Source: CAIWHR01 sp035541655 | Lineage (GTDB): Bacteria; Pseudomonadota; Gammaproteobacteria; Burkholderiales; Casimicrobiaceae | Reading direction: 5' to 3' | DNA length: 64,000 nt | Assembly: GCA_035541655.1 (NCBI GenBank) | Contig: DATKMY010000147.1 | Location: 4,185-68,184, forward strand | Shown: piece by piece, positions 26,280 through 38,245 of the stretch | Layout: each line of letters opens with the position of its first letter | Numbering within the stretch: the stretch's first letter is position 1 | The notes under the pieces: generated by a model | What the model was told of the DNA's origin: nothing | The model's input: the letters and a program-made list of their open reading frames with translations, nothing else | Database searches by the model: none | Made by a program: the position numbers and the translations under genes

Positions 26280-26944
26280 TGGGAAGCGCCAATCGTTACA
26301 CGCGCGCGCAGATGGCTGCGCGCGTCGCGCGCGATATCCCCGAAGGCGCCTACGTGAACCTCGGCATCGGCCTGCCCACGACGGTGGCCAACTACCTGCC
26401 GAGCGACCGCGAAATCATCCTGCAGAGCGAGAACGGGCTGCTCGGGATGGGTCCCGCACCCGACAAGGAGCACGAGGACCCGGAGCTCATCAACGCGGGC
26501 AAGCAACCGGTCACGCTGCTCACGGGAGGCGCCTACTTCCATCATGCGGATTCGTTTGCGATGATGCGCGGCGGCCATCTCGATTTCTGCGTGCTCGGTG
26601 CGTTCCAGGTATCCGTCCGCGGCGATCTCGCGAACTGGCACACCGGCGCGCCGGATGCGATCCCCGCGGTCGGCGGCGCGATGGACCTCGCGATCGGGGC
26701 GAAGAATGTCTACGTGATGATGGAGCACCTTACGAAAGCCGGGGAGAGCAAGATCGTCCGCGAGTGCACGTACCCGGTCACGGGCCTCCAGTGCGTCAGC
26801 CGGATCTTCACCGATCTCGCGGTGATCGACGTGCTGCCCGGGGGCTTGCGCGTCGTGGAGATCGTCGACGGATTGCCGTTCGACGAATTGCAGCGGCTGA
26901 CGGGAGTGCCGCTCGCGGCCCCGGCACCGTCGCGAGGCCGCTAA
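26279..26944 (+). CDS. pcaJ: 3-oxoadipate CoA-transferase subunit B
   Basis: A 221-residue beta subunit carrying the catalytic glutamate in LQSENGLLGMGP. Other conserved parts are NLGIGLPTTVANYLP, GGHLDFCVLGAFQV and EHLTKAGESKIV. The ATG shares a base with the pcaI stop. Its product, beta-ketoadipyl-CoA, goes to PcaF. Confidence 0.94.
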   Translation: MGSANRYTRAQMAARVARDIPEGAYVNLGIGLPTTVANYLPSDREIILQSENGLLGMGPAPDKEHEDPELINAGKQPVTLLTGGAYFHHADSFAMMRGGHLDFCVLGAFQVSVRGDLANWHTGAPDAIPAVGGAMDLAIGAKNVYVMMEHLTKAGESKIVRECTYPVTGLQCVSRIFTDLAVIDVLPGGLRVVEIVDGLPFDELQRLTGVPLAAPAPSRGR

Positions 26945-26965
26945 TCCCGGAGCAAGGAGCGAATC

Positions 26966-28168
<1,203 letters not shown>

Positions 28169-28188
28169 CCAATGAATCGGGGAGATGC

Positions 28189-28935
28189 ATGACGTCACTA
28201 CCGCAGAATCGGACTGCACCGGCTCTCGCAGGCTACCGGAAGCCCGATCGGGGCACGCAGCCCGAGTATCTGTTCCCGCCCTATGCGTCGACCGTCAAGC
28301 GCTCGCCGCGCGAGGCGCTGGTTATGCTGCCGACGTCGCTGTCCGAAACAACGGGCCCGGTATTCGGGCCGGAGCTGATCGGACCCGACGACCACGACCT
28401 CACCCGGCATGGCGAGGCGGATCCCATCGGCGAGCGGATCATCGTCAGCGGACGCGTGCTCGACGCCAACGCGCGCCCGGTCGCGCACACGCTGGTCGAA
28501 GTCTGGCAGGCGAACGCCGCCGGCCGCTACCGGCATCGGAACGATCAGCACGACGCGCCGCTCGATCCGAACTTCCAAGGCGGCGGCCGCACGCTGACCG
28601 ACGCCGACGGCCGCTATCGTTTCGTTACGATCAAGCCGGGCGCCTATCCGTGGCGAAACGGCTACAACGCATGGCGGCCCGCGCACATTCATTTCTCGTT
28701 ATTCGGACCGGCGTTCGCCACGCGGCTCGTCACGCAGATGTACTTCCCCGGCGACCCGCTGCTCGACGACGATCCGATGTACGCGAGCGTTCCCGACAAG
28801 CGGGCGCGCCGCCGGCTCGTCTCCACATTCGACTGGGAGACGACGATTCCCGAGCACGCGCTCGGCTATCGCTTCGACATCGTGCTGCGCGGCCGCGACG
28901 AGACGCCGATGGGAACCGCGCCGAGGCGCCCATGA
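28189..28935 (+). CDS. pcaH: protocatechuate 3,4-dioxygenase beta subunit
   Basis: A 248-residue iron subunit of the intradiol ring-cleavage enzyme. The Fe(III) ligand region GYNAWRPAHIHFSLFG holds the second Tyr and the His pair. The signatures LVEVWQANAAGRYRH and TIKPGAYPWRN are intact. Together with PcaG it converts protocatechuate to 3-carboxy-cis,cis-muconate. Its stop overlaps the pcaG ATG. The following pathway steps (pcaB, pcaC, pcaD) are not encoded in the window. Confidence 0.95.
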   Translation: MTSLPQNRTAPALAGYRKPDRGTQPEYLFPPYASTVKRSPREALVMLPTSLSETTGPVFGPELIGPDDHDLTRHGEADPIGERIIVSGRVLDANARPVAHTLVEVWQANAAGRYRHRNDQHDAPLDPNFQGGGRTLTDADGRYRFVTIKPGAYPWRNGYNAWRPAHIHFSLFGPAFATRLVTQMYFPGDPLLDDDPMYASVPDKRARRRLVSTFDWETTIPEHALGYRFDIVLRGRDETPMGTAPRRP

Positions 28936-29501
28936 GCGCGCGTACCACCGCATCGCAGACGATCGGGCCGTTCGGGCACATCGGCCTCGCCTGGCTGGCG
29001 ATCGCCGATCTCGCCGGCCCCGGTGTCGCCGGCGAGAGAGTCGTCGTCGAAGGGCGCGTCGTCGACGGCGACGGCAAGGGCGTCGGCGACGCGGTCGTGG
29101 AGATCTGGCAGGCAAACGCGGGCGGACGCTACGCGCATCCCGACGACACGCAGGACACGCCGCTCGACCCCGGGTTCAGGGGATTCGGACGCGTCGAGAC
29201 CGACGACGACGGCCGCCTCGCCTTCACGACGATCAAGCCCGGACGCGTCCCCGCCGCGGGAGGCGGCCTGCAGGCGCCGCACCTCAACGTGACGATCTTC
29301 ATGCGCGGGATGCTGAGGCACCTGTGGACGCGCATCTACTTTTCCGGTGATCCGGCCAACGCCGAAGATCCCGTCCTCGCGAGCGTGCCCGGCCCGCGGC
29401 GCGACACGCTCGTCGCCGTGCCGATCCCGGGGCGCGCCGGCGTGCTGCGCTGGGACGTGATCCTGCAGGGCGCAGGCGAAACCGTGTTCTTCGACTGCTG
29501 A
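28932..29501 (+). CDS. pcaG: protocatechuate 3,4-dioxygenase alpha subunit
   Basis: A 189-residue subunit homologous to PcaH but shorter, completing the active-site pocket. VEIWQANAGGRYAHP, TIKPGRVPA and APHLNVTIFMRGMLRHLWTRIYF are the typical alpha-subunit blocks. It overlaps pcaH by four bases (ATGA), so the subunits are made in step. Confidence 0.94.
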   Translation: MSARTTASQTIGPFGHIGLAWLAIADLAGPGVAGERVVVEGRVVDGDGKGVGDAVVEIWQANAGGRYAHPDDTQDTPLDPGFRGFGRVETDDDGRLAFTTIKPGRVPAAGGGLQAPHLNVTIFMRGMLRHLWTRIYFSGDPANAEDPVLASVPGPRRDTLVAVPIPGRAGVLRWDVILQGAGETVFFDC

Positions 29502-29552
29502 TCCGCATCTCTCCGATCAAGGCACGCTGCTGCTCACTCGCATCCTTCAGGA

Positions 29553-30425
29553 ATGTCGACGATCGTCAACTTCACGGGTGTCCTCTTCGACGGCGTCGCC
29601 TATGGGAGCCTCCTGTTCCTGATCAGCATCGGCCTGTCGGTAACGATGGGACTGATGAATTTCGTCAATCTCGCGCACGGCGCCTTCGCGATGGTCGGAG
29701 GCTACGTCTGCGTCGTCGTGATGACGCGGATCGGCCTTCCGTTTCTCGCGACGCTGCCGGTCGCCTTCATCGTCGCCGCGGGTGTCGGCGCGATGCTCGA
29801 GCGGCTCCTCTACCAGCGTCTCTACGAGGCCGCGCACCTCGACCAGGTGCTGTTCTCGATCGGCCTCGTGTTCATGGCGACTGCCGGTGCGACCTTCCTG
29901 TTCGGACCCGGGCAGCAGCCGGTGCAGCTTCCCGAGTTCCTCAAGGGGCAGGTGCGCGTGCTCGGCCTCGACCTGGGCGCGTACCGTCTCTTCCTGATCG
30001 CGCTCGTCGTCGCCATCACGATCGCACTCACTCATCTGATCGAGCGGACGCGCTTCGGCGCCCAGATCCGCGCCTCGGTCGACAACCAGCAGGCGTCCGC
30101 AGGACTCGGCATCAACGTCAATCGCGTGTTCGGCCTCACGTTCGCGCTGGGCTCGGGGCTCGCCGGCCTGGGCGGAGCGCTCGGCATCGACGTGCTCGGC
30201 CTCGAGCCGACGTTCCCCATCAAGTACATGGTGTACTTCCTGCTCGTGGTTGCCGTCGGCGGCGCCGGGACGATCAAGGGGCCGCTCGTCGCCGCGCTCG
30301 TGCTCGGCGTGTTCGACGTCGCCGGAAAGTACTACGTGCCCGAGATCGGCGCGTTCGTCATCTACGCGCTGATGGTCGTGCTGCTTATCGTCTTCCCCGC
30401 GGGGCTGTACGGACGGCGCGGATAG
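29553..30425 (+). CDS. livH: branched-chain amino acid-type ABC transporter permease (LivH)
   Basis: A 290-residue inner-membrane permease with about eight hydrophobic segments. The family loop MNFVNLAHGAFAMVGGY and the EAA-like AVGGAGTIKGPLVAA region are visible. It starts the importer set livH-M-G-F-K, 50 bases after pcaG on the same strand. That location suggests import of an aromatic acid or its precursor rather than amino acids; this is inference from context. Confidence 0.9.
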   Translation: MSTIVNFTGVLFDGVAYGSLLFLISIGLSVTMGLMNFVNLAHGAFAMVGGYVCVVVMTRIGLPFLATLPVAFIVAAGVGAMLERLLYQRLYEAAHLDQVLFSIGLVFMATAGATFLFGPGQQPVQLPEFLKGQVRVLGLDLGAYRLFLIALVVAITIALTHLIERTRFGAQIRASVDNQQASAGLGINVNRVFGLTFALGSGLAGLGGALGIDVLGLEPTFPIKYMVYFLLVVAVGGAGTIKGPLVAALVLGVFDVAGKYYVPEIGAFVIYALMVVLLIVFPAGLYGRRG

Positions 30426-30441
30426 CGAACCGCAACGAACG

Positions 30442-31434
30442 GTGATGAACGCGACGATCGCAGGGCGCATCCGCCATCGACTGCCGACCGACCGCTGGCG
30501 GCCGTTCGAGATTGCATTCTGGCTGATCCCCGTCGCCGCGTACTTCGCGTTTCCGGGCTATCTGGTGCTCGGCAGCCAGATCCTGATCATCGGCCTGTTC
30601 GCGGTATCGCTGGATCTGATCCTGGGTTACGCAGGGATCGTGTCGCTGGGCCACGCCGCGTTCTTCGGCATCGGCGCCTACACCGCGGGCCTGCTCGCGG
30701 TGCACGGATGGGGCGAGCCGTTCACCGGGCTGCTCGCGGGTGCGACGACCGCGGCGATCGCCGGGTTCGCGGTGAGCTTCCTCGTCGTGCGCGGCGCGGA
30801 TCTGACGCGCCTCATGGTAACGCTCGGAATCGGCCTAATGGTCTACGAAGCCGCCAACAAAGCGGCGTTCATCACCGGCGGCGTCGATGGACTCTCCGGC
30901 ATCGCGATGTGGAAGGTTGCCGGCATCCTTCCATTCGGAATGGACGGCCGAACCGCGTACGTCTACAGCCTCGTGGTGCTGTTCCTGGCCTTCGTGCTGC
31001 TGCGGCGGATCGTCAATTCACCGTTCGGGTTGAGCCTTCGCGGCATTCGCGACGGCGGCAGGCGCATGCCGGCGATCGGATCACCGGTGACGCGGCGACT
31101 CATCGCCGCGTTCACGCTGGGCGCGGCGATCGCCGGTGTCGCGGGCGCGCTGCTCGCGCAGACCACGCAGTTCGTCGGAATCGATTCGCTCGGATTTCCG
31201 CGCTCGGCGGAGCTCATGATCATGCTCGTACTGGGCGGCACCGGCAGGCTCTACGGCGGATTGATCGGTGCGGCGGTCTACATGATCGCGCAGGATTTCC
31301 TCTCCGGCATCAATCCGGTCTACTGGCAGTTCTGGATCGGGCTGCTCCTCGTCATCGTCGTACTGTTCGCGCGGGGCGGCATCCTCGGCGGTCTGGCGAA
31401 GGTCCATGCGCGCGTTCGTGGATCGCGGCGATGA
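30442..31434 (+). CDS. livM: branched-chain amino acid-type ABC transporter permease (LivM)
   Basis: A 330-residue second permease. It contains the LivM signature DLILGYAGIVSLGHAAFFGIGAY and the coupling-loop region LVLGGTGRLYGGLIGA. The predicted topology is about nine to ten membrane segments. It follows livH by 16 bases, and its stop overlaps the livG start. Confidence 0.9.
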   Translation: MMNATIAGRIRHRLPTDRWRPFEIAFWLIPVAAYFAFPGYLVLGSQILIIGLFAVSLDLILGYAGIVSLGHAAFFGIGAYTAGLLAVHGWGEPFTGLLAGATTAAIAGFAVSFLVVRGADLTRLMVTLGIGLMVYEAANKAAFITGGVDGLSGIAMWKVAGILPFGMDGRTAYVYSLVVLFLAFVLLRRIVNSPFGLSLRGIRDGGRRMPAIGSPVTRRLIAAFTLGAAIAGVAGALLAQTTQFVGIDSLGFPRSAELMIMLVLGGTGRLYGGLIGAAVYMIAQDFLSGINPVYWQFWIGLLLVIVVLFARGGILGGLAKVHARVRGSRR

Positions 31435-32183
31435 GCTACGCGCTGCGCGCCGAGGGTCTGTCGAAGCACTGGGGCGAGTTCAGGGCCAACAGCGAGATCA
31501 GCCTCGCGCTGCCGGCTGGATCGCGGCACGCGCTGATCGGTCCGAACGGCGCCGGCAAGACGACGTTCATCAACCTGCTGACCGGCGTCTACAGGCCGAC
31601 GGCGGGCGAGGTATTCCTCGGCGACGAGCGGATCACGCATCTCCCGCAGCATCAGCGCGTGAAGCGCGGCGTGACGCGCACCTTCCAGATCAACACGCTG
31701 TTTCCGGGCCTCACGGTGCTCGAGTCGGTCGTGCTCGCGGTCTGCGAGCGCAAGGGCGCGGCGACGCGCTGGCATCGGACCGTCGCGCAGCAGCGCGCCG
31801 AGATCGACGAGGCGTTCGAGATCCTGAAGCCGCTCCATCTCGAGCGCGACGCCGACACGGTGACGCGCAATCTGCCGTACGGCAGGCAGCGGCTCGTCGA
31901 GATCGCGCTCGCCATCGCCACGCGTCCCCGCATCCTCCTGCTCGACGAGCCGGCAGCGGGAATTCCCGCCGCGGAGAGCGCCGAGCTCTTCGCCGTCCTG
32001 GCGGCGCTGCCCCGCGACGTGACGATCCTTTTCATCGAGCACGACATGGGACTCGTGTTCCGCTTCGCCGAGCGCATCACGGTGCTCGTCGGCGGACGCT
32101 TCCTCGTCGAGGGCACGCCCGCCGAAATCGCCGCCGACAGCCGCGTGAAGGAGGTCTACCTGGGCGAGGCGCAGCATGGCTGA
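31431..32183 (+). CDS. livG: branched-chain amino acid-type ABC transporter ATPase (LivG)
   Basis: A 250-residue ATPase. Walker A is GPNGAGKTT, the ABC signature has the LivG-specific form LPYGRQRLVEIA, and Walker B is ILLLDEPAAG. The characteristic segment VTRTFQINTLFPGLTVLESV is present. The ATG overlaps the livM stop, and the gene's end overlaps livF by eight bases. Confidence 0.92.
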   Translation: MSYALRAEGLSKHWGEFRANSEISLALPAGSRHALIGPNGAGKTTFINLLTGVYRPTAGEVFLGDERITHLPQHQRVKRGVTRTFQINTLFPGLTVLESVVLAVCERKGAATRWHRTVAQQRAEIDEAFEILKPLHLERDADTVTRNLPYGRQRLVEIALAIATRPRILLLDEPAAGIPAAESAELFAVLAALPRDVTILFIEHDMGLVFRFAERITVLVGGRFLVEGTPAEIAADSRVKEVYLGEAQHG

Positions 32184-32877
32184 GCTTCTCGCCGTCGAGC
32201 ACCTGACGGCCGGATACGGCGACTCGGTCGTTCTCGACGACGTGTCGCTCACGCTGCAGGAAGGCGACAGCCTGGCGCTGCTCGGCCGCAACGGCGTCGG
32301 CAAGACCACGCTGCTCGTCACGCTGATGGGACTCACGACGCTGCGCTCGGGCGCCTTGCGCTGGCGCGGCGCGAACCTCGCCGCGCTGCCGACGTTCCGC
32401 CGCGCCCGTGCCGGACTCGGCTGGGTCCCGCAGGAGCGCTTCGTCTTTCCTTCGCTCACCGTCGAGGAGCATTTGACGGCGGTCGCACGTCCCGGCCCCT
32501 GGAATCTCGCCCGCATCTACCGGATCTTTCCGCGCCTCGAGGAGCGCAGGAGGAATCTCGGCAACCAGCTCTCAGGCGGCGAGCAGCAGATGGTCGCGAT
32601 CGCCCGGGCGCTGATGGTGAACCCGAGCCTCCTGCTCCTCGACGAGCCGATGGAAGGGCTCGCGCCGATCATCGTGCAGGAGCTGATGGGAATGATCCGC
32701 GACCTGATCCGCGAGAGCGGAATCGCAGTGATCGTCGTCGAGCAGCACGCGCGCCTCGCGCTGTCGCTCACACGGCATGCAGTCGTGCTCGACCGCGGCC
32801 GCGTCGTGCACGCGTCCGATTGCGAGAGCCTGCTCGCGCAGCCGGCGACCCTCGACCGCCTCGTCGCCGTTTCCTGA
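32176..32877 (+). CDS. livF: branched-chain amino acid-type ABC transporter ATPase (LivF)
   Basis: A 233-residue ATPase. Walker A is GRNGVGKTT, followed by LGWVPQERFVFPSLTVEEHL, the signature LSGGEQQM and Walker B LLLLDEPMEG. It is the intact counterpart of the LivF relic found upstream of pcaI. Confidence 0.92.
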   Translation: MAELLAVEHLTAGYGDSVVLDDVSLTLQEGDSLALLGRNGVGKTTLLVTLMGLTTLRSGALRWRGANLAALPTFRRARAGLGWVPQERFVFPSLTVEEHLTAVARPGPWNLARIYRIFPRLEERRRNLGNQLSGGEQQMVAIARALMVNPSLLLLDEPMEGLAPIIVQELMGMIRDLIRESGIAVIVVEQHARLALSLTRHAVVLDRGRVVHASDCESLLAQPATLDRLVAVS

Positions 32878-32992
32878 AGAAAGGAGTGCCATGCAAGTGT
32901 TCCGGAGAACGAAGCTCGATCGCAGCTCGAACGAGACGACCGCGGGCGGCGCGAAAGCGTCGCGCACTATAACCCGAAGAGGAGAACCACTC

Positions 32993-34165
32993 ATGAAGTT
33001 GATCGATGCAGCTCGTGTGCTTGTCGCCGGAGCGGCGATGATCGGCGGCCTGGGCCTCGCGCAGGCGCAGGGCGTGATCAAGCTCGGCCTCGTCGCCGAG
33101 TTCTCCGGGCCGTTCGCGCAGTACGGCCAGCAGATCTACGGCGGGATGAAGGCGTACATGAAGATCCACGGCGACACCGTGGCCGGCAAGAAGATCGAGG
33201 TGATCCAGAAGGACATCGGGGGTCCCGCGCCGGACGTCTCCAAGCGCCTTGCTCAGGAGCTCGTCACGCGCGACAAGGTGGACTTCCTCGTCGGGTTCGG
33301 CCTCACGCCGAACGCGCTCGCGGCCGCGCCGATCGCGACGGAGGCGAAGGTGCCGATGATCGTCATGAATGCCGCGACGTCGATCATCACGACCAAGTCG
33401 CCGTACATCGTGCGCACGTCGATGACGCTGCCGCAGATCACCCAGCCGATCGCCCTCTGGGCCGCGAACAACGGCATCAAGAAGGTGTACACGGTGGTCG
33501 CCGACTACGGCCCGGGCATCGACGCCGAGGGCGCGTTCGTCAAGGCGTTCAAGGAGAAGGGCGGCGAGATCGTCGGTACCGTGCGCACGCCGCTGCAGAA
33601 TCCCGAATACGCGCCGTTCATCCAGCGCGTGAAGGACGCGAAGCCCGATGCGGTCTTCCTCTTCCTGCCCGCCGGCGAGCAGGGAATCGCGTTCATGAAG
33701 GGCTACAAGGAGCGCGGGCTCGCTGAAGCCGGCATCAAGCTGATCGCGACCGGCGACATCACCGACGACGGCGTGCTCGAAGCGATGGGCGATCCCACGA
33801 TCGGGCTCATCACGAGCTTCCACTACTCGGCCGCGCACGACTCGGCCGAGAACAAGGAGTTCGTCAAGGCCTACGCCGAGGTCAACGGCACGAAGCTCCG
33901 CCCGAACTTCATGGCCGTCGGCGGCTACGACGGAATGGCGGCGATCTACGAAGCGCTGAAGAAGACGGGCGGCTCGACGGACGCCGAGAAGGTCGTCGCG
34001 GCGATGAAAGGCCTGAAGATCATGAGCCCGCGCGGTCCGATCGTCATCGACCCCGACACGCGCGATCCGGTGCAGACCGTCTACATCCGCAAGGTCGAGA
34101 AGACGCCGACCGGCCTCTACAACATCGAGTTCGATCGCTTCGCCGACCAGAAGGACCCGAAGTAG
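32993..34165 (+). CDS. livK: branched-chain amino acid-type ABC transporter substrate-binding protein
   Basis: A 390-residue periplasmic binding protein (Peripla_BP_6). The Sec signal ends at AQAQG near residue 25. IKLGLVAEFSGPFAQYGQQ and the two-lobe pattern follow. The ATG at 32993 is preceded by AGAGGAG and leaves the signal peptide at the N-terminus. An in-frame ATG at 32891 also has a strong AAGGAG site but would put 34 polar residues before the signal. Its ligand is probably an aromatic or related acid, given the pca genes before it. Confidence 0.9.
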   Translation: MKLIDAARVLVAGAAMIGGLGLAQAQGVIKLGLVAEFSGPFAQYGQQIYGGMKAYMKIHGDTVAGKKIEVIQKDIGGPAPDVSKRLAQELVTRDKVDFLVGFGLTPNALAAAPIATEAKVPMIVMNAATSIITTKSPYIVRTSMTLPQITQPIALWAANNGIKKVYTVVADYGPGIDAEGAFVKAFKEKGGEIVGTVRTPLQNPEYAPFIQRVKDAKPDAVFLFLPAGEQGIAFMKGYKERGLAEAGIKLIATGDITDDGVLEAMGDPTIGLITSFHYSAAHDSAENKEFVKAYAEVNGTKLRPNFMAVGGYDGMAAIYEALKKTGGSTDAEKVVAAMKGLKIMSPRGPIVIDPDTRDPVQTVYIRKVEKTPTGLYNIEFDRFADQKDPK

Positions 34166-34275
34166 GCCTTTCATCGCAGTTCGCGGCGGGAAAGGCGGGA
34201 TCGGCGCCGGAGCCGAATTCTGCCTCCTGCCGCAGGGCCGCCCCGCTCCCAAAAGTCGCGGCGGAGGCCGAAACT

Positions 34276-34866
34276 TCAGGCGGAGGGCATCTCCTCCGTC
34301 GGGCCGAGTATCTGCTCGCGCAACTCCCGGTAACGCGGGAGTTGCGGCGGGTAGATGCAGATGTACTTGACCTGCGCCGCCTGCAGGCAGCGCTGCTTGA
34401 TTGTCTCGAGCTTCTGATCGCGCGGATTGACGACGACATCCGGTTCGCGCGTGTCGATGATCGCGAGTATCGTCATGTCGCGATCGCACAGCACGAAGCC
34501 CACGTGCTGGTTCGCGATCTTGCGGAACGCCCGCAGCCGTTCCATCCCCTGGGGGCCGATCTTCACCTGCAGGACGTCGGCGAGACGAACGCGCGCGAAA
34601 ATCTCGTGCCGCGGGAATGCCGCCTTCAGCAGCGTGTAAACGACGCCCTCGACCTTGCTCAGGAAACGCGGGCGCAACAGGTAGAGACCCGGAAGCTCGG
34701 CCGACGACAGCAGTCGCGTCGTCTCCCCTTCGGTCCATTGCGCCGCGGTGTTCGGTCCCTCGTCGGCCGCGGACCCCGAACCCGCGCGGGGCCGGCGCAT
34801 CAGACCGATCGCAACGGCAACGGCGAGCGCGCCGATCGCGATCGCAAACAGGATTCCCGAGCTCAT
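34276..34866 (-). CDS. DUF2726 domain membrane-anchored protein
   Basis: A 196-residue protein with one N-terminal membrane helix (about residues 4-22), a polar linker and a DUF2726 domain (about 65-170). The domain is recognised from RFLSKVEGVVYTLLKAAFP, FARVRLADVLQVK and HVGFVLCDRDMTILAIID. This fold is related to restriction-endonuclease-like (topoisomerase/nuclease) folds, but its role is not established. It converges on livK. The 110 bases between them hold only a GC-rich segment without a clear terminator. Confidence 0.8.
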   Translation of the reverse strand: MSSGILFAIAIGALAVAVAIGLMRRPRAGSGSAADEGPNTAAQWTEGETTRLLSSAELPGLYLLRPRFLSKVEGVVYTLLKAAFPRHEIFARVRLADVLQVKIGPQGMERLRAFRKIANQHVGFVLCDRDMTILAIIDTREPDVVVNPRDQKLETIKQRCLQAAQVKYICIYPPQLPRYRELREQILGPTEEMPSA

Positions 34867-34913
34867 CGGGGAGCTAGTCTAAACACTTCGCTCCGGCAAC
34901 GCCAAGGGGACGA

Positions 34914-35965
<1,052 letters not shown>

Positions 35966-35969
<4 letters not shown>

Positions 35970-36967
35970 TCGTAGAGGAAGCAGCTCGCGCTCGTTCCGC
36001 CGGCGATCGCCGTGAGACGCGGCTCGGCAGCGTCGCAGCGACCGGGAATGAACGAAGGGCAGCGAGGATGGAACGCGCAGCCCCGCGGCCTGTTGAACGG
36101 GTGCGGAATCGAGCCGCTGATCGTCGGCAGCTTCACCCTCGGCGCGCTTTCGATGCTGGGAATCGACTGCAGCAGCGCCTTCGTGTACGGGTGCTTCGGG
36201 GCATGGAAGATGGCGTCGACCGTTCCCTTCTCGACGACGCGGCCCAGGTACATGACGACGACGTCGTCGGCCATCTCCGCGACGACGCCGAGGTTGTGCG
36301 TGATGAGCATGATCGCCATTCCCCGCTCCTGCTGGATCCTGCGCAAGAGGTCGAGGATCTGCGCCTGCGTGGTGACGTCGAGGGCGGTGGTGGGTTCGTC
36401 GGCGATCAGCAGGCGCGGGTCGCAGGAAAGCGCAACGGCGATCATCGCCCGCTGCCGGAGGCCGCCCGAGAGCTCGAACGAGTATTCGTCGATGCGCCGC
36501 TCGGGCCTCGGAATGCCGACGCTCCGTAGCGCCTCGATGCCGCGGTGCCGAGCCTCCTTGCGGCCCACTGCGTTGTGCAGCATGATCGCTTCGACGATCT
36601 GCGCTCCGACCGTGTGCACGGGGCTGAACGAGGTCATCGGCTCCTGGAACACGAGGCCGATGTCGCCCCCGCGGATCGAGCGCATCTCGCGGCCGCCGGC
36701 CTTGAGCTTGACGAGATCGACCTCGGCGCCGTCGGCGCGGGTCAGGACGATCTCGCCGCCGACGATGCGGCCGGGCGCATCGACGATGCGCAGGATCGAC
36801 TGCGCGGTGACGCTCTTGCCGCAGCCGCTCTCGCCGACGATGCCGAGCGTGCGCCCCGGGTGGACGTCGAACGAGGCACCGTCGACCGCCTTCGTCACCC
36901 CCTCGTCCTGGAAGAAGCTGGTGCGGAGATCGCGGACCGAAAGGAGGGGCCTGGTGTCGGCGGGCAT
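35966..36967 (-). CDS. peptide-type ABC transporter ATPase (DppD/OppD-like)
   Basis: A 333-residue partner ATPase. Walker A is GESGCGKSVT, followed by LVFQEPMTSFSPV, signature LSGGLRQRAMIAVAL and Walker B LLIADEPTTALD. The C-terminal CAFHPRCPSFIPGRC motif is typical of the oligopeptide/nickel subfamily. It pairs with the gene at 34914-35969. Confidence 0.92.
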
Positions 36968-36982
36968 CGCTCGCTGCCGCTG

Positions 36983-38134
36983 CTACAGGTAGGGATCCGC
37001 CGCATCGCGAATTCCGTCACCCATGAAATTGAACGCGAGCACGGCAACGATGACGGCGAACGACGGGATGAGCAGCCACGGCGATATGACGAGCGCCTGG
37101 ATGTTCTGCGCGTCCTGCAGCAGCACGCCCCAGCTGATCGCCGGAGGCCGGAGCCCGAGCCCGAGGAACGAGAGCGAGGTCTCGCTGATGATGATCGCGG
37201 GGATCGCGAGGGTGGTCGCCGCGATGATGTGGCTGATGAACGAGGGCACCATGTGGCGGAAGATGATCCGCGCCTTGCTGCAGCCCACCAGCTCGGCCGC
37301 CATCACGAAGTCTTCCTCCTTGAGCGAGATGAACCTCCCGCGCACGACGCGGGCGAGCTCGGTCCAGCCGATCAGCGAGATGATGACCGTGATCGCGAAG
37401 TAGACCTGCACGACCGACCAGTCGTTGGGGAGCGCCGCGGCAAGCCCCATCCACAGCGGAATCGTCGGAATCGACCGCAGGATCTCGATCACGCGTTGGA
37501 TCACGGAGTCGATCGCGCCGCCGAAGTAGCCCGATATGCCGCCGAGCACGACCCCAAGGACGAGAGAGAGCGCGACGCTGACGAGCCCGATCGTCATCGA
37601 CGTTCGCGTCGCGTACATGAGGCGCGACCACACGTCGCGGCCCTGGGTGTCGGTTCCGAGCAGGAACAGCGTCTGCCCCGCGTTTGCCCCGTCGACGGCG
37701 AAGAGATGCCGGTCGGCTGGAACGAATCCCAGCAGCTTGTACGGCTCGCCGCGACCGAAGAACACGAGCGGAATTCTCGTGCTCGCGTCCTGCTTGTAGA
37801 CGCGTTTGAAGGTCACCGGGTCGCGCGTTCCCTTGAGCGCGTAAACGTACGGCCGGAAGCTTCCTTCGTCGAACCAGTGGATCTGCTGGGGCGCGATCAG
37901 CGACCGCTGAGCGTCGGACTCCTGCGGATCGGCGTACGCGAAGAAGTCGGCGAAGACCGCGACCGCGTACATCGCGATCAGCACGAGGGTTCCGCCGACA
38001 GCGAGCTTGTGCTTGCGGAAGCGCCACCACATCAGCTGCCACTGCGTGGCAACCGCGAAGCGTTCCTCGGCGACCTCGCCAGCCTCGCGCGCGAGCGCGG
38101 GGCCGACGCTGGCGATGTCTTCCGTGCGGCTCAC
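36983..38134 (-). CDS. peptide-type ABC transporter permease (DppC/OppC-like)
   Basis: A 383-residue permease, longer than usual because of a 150-residue insert after the first membrane helix. The insert is a periplasmic loop with HWFDEGSFRPYVYALKG. The LGTDTQGRDVWSRLMYATRTS motif and the EAA loop (ELVGCSKARIIFRHMVP) are intact. Such a loop is seen in a subset of transporters with very long binding proteins, which fits the 686-residue partner here. Confidence 0.9.
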   Translation of the reverse strand: MSRTEDIASVGPALAREAGEVAEERFAVATQWQLMWWRFRKHKLAVGGTLVLIAMYAVAVFADFFAYADPQESDAQRSLIAPQQIHWFDEGSFRPYVYALKGTRDPVTFKRVYKQDASTRIPLVFFGRGEPYKLLGFVPADRHLFAVDGANAGQTLFLLGTDTQGRDVWSRLMYATRTSMTIGLVSVALSLVLGVVLGGISGYFGGAIDSVIQRVIEILRSIPTIPLWMGLAAALPNDWSVVQVYFAITVIISLIGWTELARVVRGRFISLKEEDFVMAAELVGCSKARIIFRHMVPSFISHIIAATTLAIPAIIISETSLSFLGLGLRPPAISWGVLLQDAQNIQALVISPWLLIPSFAVIVAVLAFNFMGDGIRDAADPYL

Positions 38135-38245
38135 GGGACAACCCGCGCTTCGCGCTTCGGGGCAGTTCGCGCTTGGGAGCGGCCCTGCGGGCTCACGGCC
38201 GGCTCGACTCCCGCCCGAGGGGCGTCGCGGCGAGGGGACGCGCGC

